A stretch of DNA of 9,833 nt, from the NCBI GenBank assembly GCA_902479205.1, contig CABSNX010000062.1, positions 1-9,833 of the forward strand, in the 5' to 3' direction. The position numbers were made by a program, and so were the translations under genes. Source of the DNA: an uncultured Collinsella sp. (GTDB taxonomy: Bacteria > Actinomycetota > Coriobacteriia > Coriobacteriales > Coriobacteriaceae). Shown here in pieces: positions 6,553 through 9,833 of the stretch. The notes under the pieces were generated by a model. It did no database searches and was not told the origin of the DNA. It saw only the letters and a list, made by a program, of their open reading frames with translations. Positions within the stretch are counted from its first letter, which is position 1. The number at the start of each line of letters is the position of its first letter.

Positions 6553-6555
6553 CAA

Positions 6556-6584
6556 GGTGGCACCGGGCGGATGCCCGTAGCACC
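6556..6584 (-). promoter_or_regulatory. Leader hairpin just ahead of cpaB
   Basis: An inverted repeat has a 5-bp GC stem, CGGGC (6564-6568) with GCCCG (6573-6577), closing a 4-base loop. An outer 4-bp stem, GGTG (6556-6559) with CACC (6581-6584), surrounds a small internal loop. It would lie in the 5' leader of the tad mRNA, ending 4 bases from the cpaB ribosome site. There is no T-tract, so it is not a terminator. A role in mRNA stability or translation control is only inferred. Confidence 0.4.
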
Positions 6585-6602
6585 ATTGTCCGAGCGGGCA
6601 AG

Positions 6603-6716
6603 CAGCAAAACGGTGCGATCGCGATCTTGGTTTTGAGTGTCAAACCAATTGCCGACCAAAAGCTGACCGGCCCGTCAAGCTCGTGGCAAGGTTTTGGTCA
6701 GCACGTCAGCAAAACG
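6603..6716. repeat. Repeat cluster upstream of the tad operon
   Basis: The 10-mer CAGCAAAACG occurs at 6603-6612 and again at 6707-6716 in direct orientation, 104 bp apart. Between them are an inverted pair GTTTTG (6691-6696) / CAAAAC (6710-6715) enclosing two copies of GTCAG (6697-6701 and 6705-6709), and a related block at 6654-6668 containing the words GACCAAAA and GCTGACC. The words TTTTGGTC and GTCAGC recur in both orientations. The rest of the 252-bp gap (6541-6792) holds only the leader hairpin, the candidate operator and the rsgA terminator. Confidence 0.5.
6627..6648. promoter_or_regulatory. Candidate operator palindrome over a TTGACA box
   Basis: Perfect 7-bp arms TTGGTTT (6627-6633) and AAACCAA (6642-6648) flank an 8-bp spacer. 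On the minus strand the element contains TTGACA (6643-6638), a consensus -35 hexamer directed toward cpaB. No convincing -10 hexamer sits 16-18 bp downstream; that position reads GATCGC, part of the 10-bp palindrome GATCGCGATC (6617-6626). An activator-dependent or repressed promoter is possible. This is inference from symmetry alone. Confidence 0.35.
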
Positions 6717-6740
6717 CACGTTTAGGGGCGCATCGGCAAT

Positions 6741-6775
6741 AAAAAAGCCGCCTCCCGTACCATTGGGAGACGGCT
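6741..6775 (-). terminator. Intrinsic terminator of rsgA
   Basis: On the minus strand an 11-bp stem (6775-6765 with 6756-6746, one G-T wobble) closes an 8-base loop and runs into six T residues (6746-6741). It begins 18 bp after the rsgA stop codon. It is a textbook rho-independent terminator and separates rsgA transcription from the tad operon. Confidence 0.9.
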
Positions 6776-6792
6776 GTCATAGGTAGATTCAA

Positions 6793-7977
6793 TTACAGAT
6801 GGACATCGGGATCGAGCATCTGAGCACTCACACGCATGGATGACGCCAGGTTTTGGAACGTCTCCAGGCGCAGGCTGTCGATTTGCCCGGCATCCTCGGC
6901 CTCGCGAACGGCGCAGCCCGGTTCGTGGGTATGCGTGCAGTCGCCAAACCGGCACGCACGCGACGCCTCGACGATCTCGGGAAACGCGCGTGCCAAGCCC
7001 CGCTCATGCCCCACGAGCGGCAGACTGCGCAGGCCCGGCGCGTCAGCAATAACGCCGGCTTCGCCCGGCAGCGCCACCATCACGCGCGCGACCGTGGTGT
7101 GGCGACCCTGGTCATCGCGCTCACGTACGCCGCCGGTCGCCAACGTATCGTGACCCAGCAGCGCATTGAGCAGCGTCGACTTGCCGGCACCCGATTCACC
7201 CAGGATCATGGCGCAGCTCCCGGCGGGAACGCAGGCGCGAACCTCGTCCAGGCCACGGCCCTCGGCAGAGGATGTCACGATTACGCGCACGTCCGGACCC
7301 ACCAAGCGGTGCACGCGGTCCAGATCGCGCTCGAGCTCGGCGGCCTCGCAACGGTCGGCCTTGGTGAGCACCACCACCGGCTCGGCATCGCAGTCGAGTG
7401 CCAGCACCAGCGAGCGCGCCACGCGGTCGAGCAGTACCTCGCCGGCGCCGAGCGCCTGCACGATCAGCACGCTATCCACGTTGGAGCAAAGCACCTGACG
7501 CTCGCCGCGAGCGCGTCCGCGCCAGCGCTCAAAACTCGTGCGGCGTGGCAGCACGCACTCGATCACGCCCATGTTGTGCCCGGGCGCACGACGCACCGCC
7601 ACGCGGTCGCCCACGGCGGGCAGCAGAACCTCGTCCTCGCCACGCGACTTGGCAAACCCCACGGCATGCTCGGCACGAAAGGTGTCATCGGCAGCCGCCA
7701 CCAGCGGAAACCCACGATCCAGGCGCACCACGGCACCAAGCTGCATCTGCTCGGGCTCCTCTACCTGGGCGCAAAAGTTGTCAAATGCCGCCCGCTGAGC
7801 ATCATCGACCGGCAGGTCGTCGAACGCCGGAACATCCTGCAGCGCGTCGAGTCCCGGCACGCTTGCCAGCAGCTCCTCGGCAGACGCGGGGGCCTCGGTC
7901 GCAAGCTTCCGACGACGATCGCGCTTAGCCCGCGCCCCCGTCGTCTTTTTCTTCGCCTTAGCCTTAGCCCTGCCCAC
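6793..7977 (-). CDS. rsgA: Ribosome small-subunit GTPase RsgA (YjeQ/EngC)
   Basis: The 394-residue product is a circularly permuted GTPase that helps late 30S subunit maturation. An OB-fold-like domain (about 78-148) with Val-Gly-Asp-Arg-Val-Ala-Val is followed by permuted G motifs: G4 Thr-Lys-Ala-Asp (205-208), G5 Thr-Ser-Ser-Ala (235-238), G1 Gly-Glu-Ser-Gly-Ala-Gly-Lys-Ser (260-267), G2 region Gly-Arg-His-Thr-Thr (291-295) and G3 Asp-Ala-Pro-Gly (312-315). The C-terminal zinc site is Cys342-x4-Cys347-x-His349-x5-Cys355. Family members are usually about 300-350 residues. The extra length is an N-terminal Lys/Arg-rich tail (1-25) plus an acidic segment. GTG 7977 is chosen because GGGAGG lies 5 nt upstream. 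The frame stays open to 8079, but that extension translates the upstream terminator hairpin and is rejected. Confidence 0.95.
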   Translation of the reverse strand: MGRAKAKAKKKTTGARAKRDRRRKLATEAPASAEELLASVPGLDALQDVPAFDDLPVDDAQRAAFDNFCAQVEEPEQMQLGAVVRLDRGFPLVAAADDTFRAEHAVGFAKSRGEDEVLLPAVGDRVAVRRAPGHNMGVIECVLPRRTSFERWRGRARGERQVLCSNVDSVLIVQALGAGEVLLDRVARSLVLALDCDAEPVVVLTKADRCEAAELERDLDRVHRLVGPDVRVIVTSSAEGRGLDEVRACVPAGSCAMILGESGAGKSTLLNALLGHDTLATGGVRERDDQGRHTTVARVMVALPGEAGVIADAPGLRSLPLVGHERGLARAFPEIVEASRACRFGDCTHTHEPGCAVREAEDAGQIDSLRLETFQNLASSMRVSAQMLDPDVHL

Positions 7978-7982
7978 AAGCG

Positions 7983-7988
7983 CCTCCC
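7983..7988 (-). promoter_or_regulatory. Ribosome binding site of rsgA
   Basis: The minus strand reads GGGAGG, five bases before GTG 7977. It places the rsgA start there rather than at the upstream in-frame ATG at 8079, which lies beyond the terminator hairpin. Confidence 0.75.
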
Positions 7989-8015
7989 AGCACCACAAAT
8001 CACAACTGAGCAGGT

Positions 8016-8045
8016 ATTTTAAATCAAAAAGAGCTGGCCGGGCAA
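8016..8045 (-). promoter_or_regulatory. Candidate rsgA promoter
   Basis: The minus strand has TAAAAT (8021-8016) as a -10 box in an AT-rich patch, with TTGCCC (8045-8040) 18 bp upstream as a possible -35 box. The -35 falls inside the loop and 3' arm of the preceding terminator, so termination and initiation signals would overlap. The transcript would start near 8005-8010 with a leader of about 30 nt. The -10 is good and the -35 is weak. Confidence 0.4.
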
Positions 8046-8059
8046 AGCCCGACCAGCTC
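8026..8059 (-). terminator. Intrinsic terminator between the ATPase gene and rsgA
   Basis: On the minus strand a 13-bp stem (8059-8047 with 8043-8031, one G-T wobble) closes a 3-base loop and is followed by five T residues (8030-8026). It is about 155 bp past the ATPase stop codon and probably ends that transcript. The distance is long, which leaves the nested hairpin at 8102-8191 inside the ATPase 3' untranslated region. Confidence 0.85.
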
Positions 8060-8101
8060 ACATACTTTCCCTCAGCCAATGGTCCCGAGAGGCTATCCGA
8101 A

Positions 8102-8191
8102 GGCCCGACGCCGGGAGGGGTTTCTTCTGAGCGATCCCGCAGCGCGAAGCGCGAGGACCAGCGAAGAAGAAACCCCGCAGGCGGTCGGGCC
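8102..8191. repeat. Large nested inverted repeat, possible intergenic repeat unit
   Basis: An outer 8-bp perfect pair, GGCCCGAC (8102-8109) with GTCGGGCC (8184-8191), is followed after a 7/7-base internal loop by a 12-bp perfect pair, GGGGTTTCTTCT (8117-8128) with AGAAGAAACCCC (8165-8176). The 36-base interior holds a further small palindrome, GCGC-GAA-GCGC (8142-8152). There is no T-tract on either side, so it is not a standard terminator. It resembles the palindromic repeat units found between genes in many bacterial genomes. Whether it is repeated in this genome cannot be seen here. Confidence 0.6.
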
Positions 8192-8214
8192 GGCGGGAAG
8201 GATGGCCTTTCGAC

Positions 8215-9833
8215 CTACTCTTTCTCGACCGCGCGCATGATCGCCTTGTAGATCTCCATCAGCGGGATGATCAGGAAGGCAAGGCCCAGCGCGGCGATAA
8301 CGCCCTTGAGCTCAAGCGTCACGGGGCCAAAGAACATCTCGGCAAGCGTCGGCTGCACGGTTACGATCACCGTCAGCACCAGCGCCAGCGCGGCAGAGGC
8401 CCACAGCCACTTGTTCTGCTTCTTCATGCTAAACAGCGACGCACGACGGCTGCGCATATTGAAGCAGTGGAAAATCTCGACCATGTTGAGCGTGATGAAA
8501 GCCATCATCACGCCTTCCTCGTCGGCATTGCCGGCGATCATATCGGCGATGTGGATGTAGCCCATGTCAAAGTACACGCCCACAAAGAAGCTCGCCAGCA
8601 CCAGCACAGTGATGATCAAGCCCTGGACCACGCAGTCCAGGCCCATATTGCCGGCAAAGACACCATCCTTGGCGTTGCGCGGCTTGCGCTTCATGATGTC
8701 GCCCTCGGCATCCTCCATGCCCAGCGCGAGCGCGGGGAAGCAGTCGGTGACCAGGTTCACCCACAGCAGCTGCACCGGCTGGAAGATGGTGAAGCCGATG
8801 AGCGTGGCGATAAACACCGAGAAGACCTCGGCAAGGTTGGCCGAAAGCAGGAACTGGATGACCTTGCGGATGTTGTCGTAGATGCGACGGCCCTCTTCGC
8901 AGGCACCGATGATGGTGGCGAAGTTGTCGTCGGCAAGCACCATGTCGGCGACGTTCTTGGTGACGTCGGTACCGGTGATGCCCATGCCAACGCCGATGTC
9001 GGCGCGCTTGATGGACGGGGCATCGTTGACGCCGTCGCCCGTCATGGCCACGATCTGGTCGCGCGACTTCCAGGCCTCGACGATGCGGGTCTTGTGCTCG
9101 GGCTGGACGCGAGCGTACACGCCGTAGTCCTCGATGTGCGCGTCGAGCTCCTCGTCGCTCATGCGATCGAGATCGGCACCGGTGATGGCATGGCTGCGAT
9201 CGGTGACGATTCCCAGCTGCTTGGCAATGGCCACGGCGGTGTCGATATGGTCGCCCGTGATCATGACGGTGCGAATACCGGCATCATGGGCCTCGCGGAT
9301 GGCGTCGGCGACCTCGGGGCGGACAGGGTCAATCATGCCGGACAGGCCGCAGAAGACCAGGTCGTGCTCGAGCGCAGCGGGGCTGCAGTCTGCCGGAACC
9401 TCGGTGTAGGTGCGGCTTGCCAGCGCCAGCACGCGCAGGGCCTCGTCGGCCATGGCCTTGTTGGCGGCCACGAGCTCGGCACGACGCTCCTCGGTCAGGG
9501 GGACGACCTTATCGCCCTCGTAGATGTGGGTGCACAGGCCGATCACCACGTCGGGCGCGCCCTTGGTGTACTGCTCGTACTCGCCGTCCAGGGTCTCGAC
9601 GACCACGGACATCATCTTGCGGCCCGAGTCGAACGGGGCCTCGCCCACGCGCGGGTGCTCGGCATTCAGGCCAGTGAGACCAGCCTTGCCGGCATCGTTG
9701 ACGAGCGCGCACTCAGTCGGCTCGCCCACGGCCTCGCCCAGCTCCTCGTCCCACTGGGCATCGGAGCACAGGGCCATACCGGCCAGGAACTTCTCCTTAG
9801 GCGCGGCGAGCTCGTGCTTGACGACGGTCATCT
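8215..9833 (-). CDS. P2-type Ca2+-transporting ATPase, C-terminal part
   Basis: The 5' end is off the right edge; about 539 residues are visible, against a usual 850-900. The visible part begins with the Met-Thr-Val-Val that normally follows the Asp-Lys-Thr-Gly-Thr-Leu-Thr phosphorylation motif, so the catalytic Asp lies just outside. From the first visible Met: nucleotide-binding Lys-Gly-Ala-Pro-Asp (90-94), Thr-Gly-Asp (192-194), hinge motif Thr-Gly-Asp-Gly-Val-Asn-Asp-Ala-Pro (264-272), then membrane helices M5 to M10. M5 has Asn332 and Glu335, and M6 has Asn359, Thr362 and Asp363 in Leu-Trp-Val-Asn-Leu-Val-Thr-Asp. These match the Ca2+ ligands of SERCA-type pumps. It should export Ca2+ (or a similar cation) from the cytoplasm. 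Ligands in M4 cannot be checked, so substrate is likely but not certain. No promoter is visible. Confidence 0.93.
   Translation of the reverse strand, partial: MTVVKHELAAPKEKFLAGMALCSDAQWDEELGEAVGEPTECALVNDAGKAGLTGLNAEHPRVGEAPFDSGRKMMSVVVETLDGEYEQYTKGAPDVVIGLCTHIYEGDKVVPLTEERRAELVAANKAMADEALRVLALASRTYTEVPADCSPAALEHDLVFCGLSGMIDPVRPEVADAIREAHDAGIRTVMITGDHIDTAVAIAKQLGIVTDRSHAITGADLDRMSDEELDAHIEDYGVYARVQPEHKTRIVEAWKSRDQIVAMTGDGVNDAPSIKRADIGVGMGITGTDVTKNVADMVLADDNFATIIGACEEGRRIYDNIRKVIQFLLSANLAEVFSVFIATLIGFTIFQPVQLLWVNLVTDCFPALALGMEDAEGDIMKRKPRNAKDGVFAGNMGLDCVVQGLIITVLVLASFFVGVYFDMGYIHIADMIAGNADEEGVMMAFITLNMVEIFHCFNMRSRRASLFSMKKQNKWLWASAALALVLTVIVTVQPTLAEMFFGPVTLELKGVIAALGLAFLIIPLMEIYKAIMRAVEKE

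Noticed and set aside
6853..8022. A 389-codon open frame on the plus strand opposite rsgA
   Set aside because: It is His/Arg/Ala-rich with no motif, while the minus strand carries all RsgA G motifs and the zinc site.
7978..8079. Extension of rsgA upstream to ATG 8079
   Set aside because: The extra 34 residues would be translated from the terminator hairpin and candidate promoter. A GGGAGG site marks GTG 7977 instead.
1..9833. CRISPR array, tRNA/rRNA gene, insertion sequence, toxin-antitoxin or defence system
   Set aside because: No regularly spaced repeats, cloverleaf sequence, transposase motifs or defence domains were seen on either strand. The gene content is a Tad operon, rsgA and a cation pump.

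Overview
The window comes from a high-GC bacterial chromosome, by eye a little over 60% G+C. All supported genes lie on the minus strand. Strong Shine-Dalgarno sites, a Tad pilus operon with no secretin gene between cpaB and cpaE, and Ala/Val/Asp-rich proteins suggest an actinobacterial (monoderm) gut lineage. A Coriobacteriia member such as Collinsella is my best guess, but that is inference and cannot be proven from this sequence. The first 31 bases are not genomic: they match a Nextera sequencing adapter ending in the 19-bp Tn5 mosaic end. The left edge is therefore an assembly edge, and the last gene there is cut artificially.

Read in transcription order from right to left, the window opens with the C-terminal ~540 residues of a P2-type (Ca2+-type) cation ATPase (8215-9833). 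Its phosphorylated Asp motif lies just beyond the right edge. A 237-bp gap (7978-8214) follows. It holds a large nested inverted repeat (8102-8191), a strong intrinsic terminator (8026-8059) and a possible promoter overlapping that terminator. Next is rsgA (6793-7977), a circularly permuted GTPase of 30S ribosome maturation, ending in its own terminator (6741-6775).

A 252-bp gap rich in short inverted and direct repeats then leads into a compact Tad (tight adherence, type IVc pilus) operon. Its order is cpaB/rcpC, cpaE/tadZ, tadA/cpaF, tadB, tadC, flp, an unrecognised membrane-anchored protein, a second small Flp-like prepilin, and a truncated tadE-like prepilin. Neighbouring genes overlap or lie within 10 bp of each other, so they are probably cotranscribed and translationally coupled. 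In the standard model, TadA powers assembly, TadB and TadC form the inner-membrane platform, CpaE/TadZ localises the machine, and the Flp and TadE proteins are its prepilin substrates. No prepilin peptidase, secretin or TadG gene is in the window; some could lie beyond the truncated left edge.

The least explained parts are the 187-residue protein between the two small prepilins, the shared Ala-Gln-x-Thr-x-Glu processing motif in all three prepilin-like proteins, the repeat-rich region ahead of the tad operon, and the nested hairpin at 8102-8191. I found no CRISPR array, RNA gene, insertion sequence or defence system.
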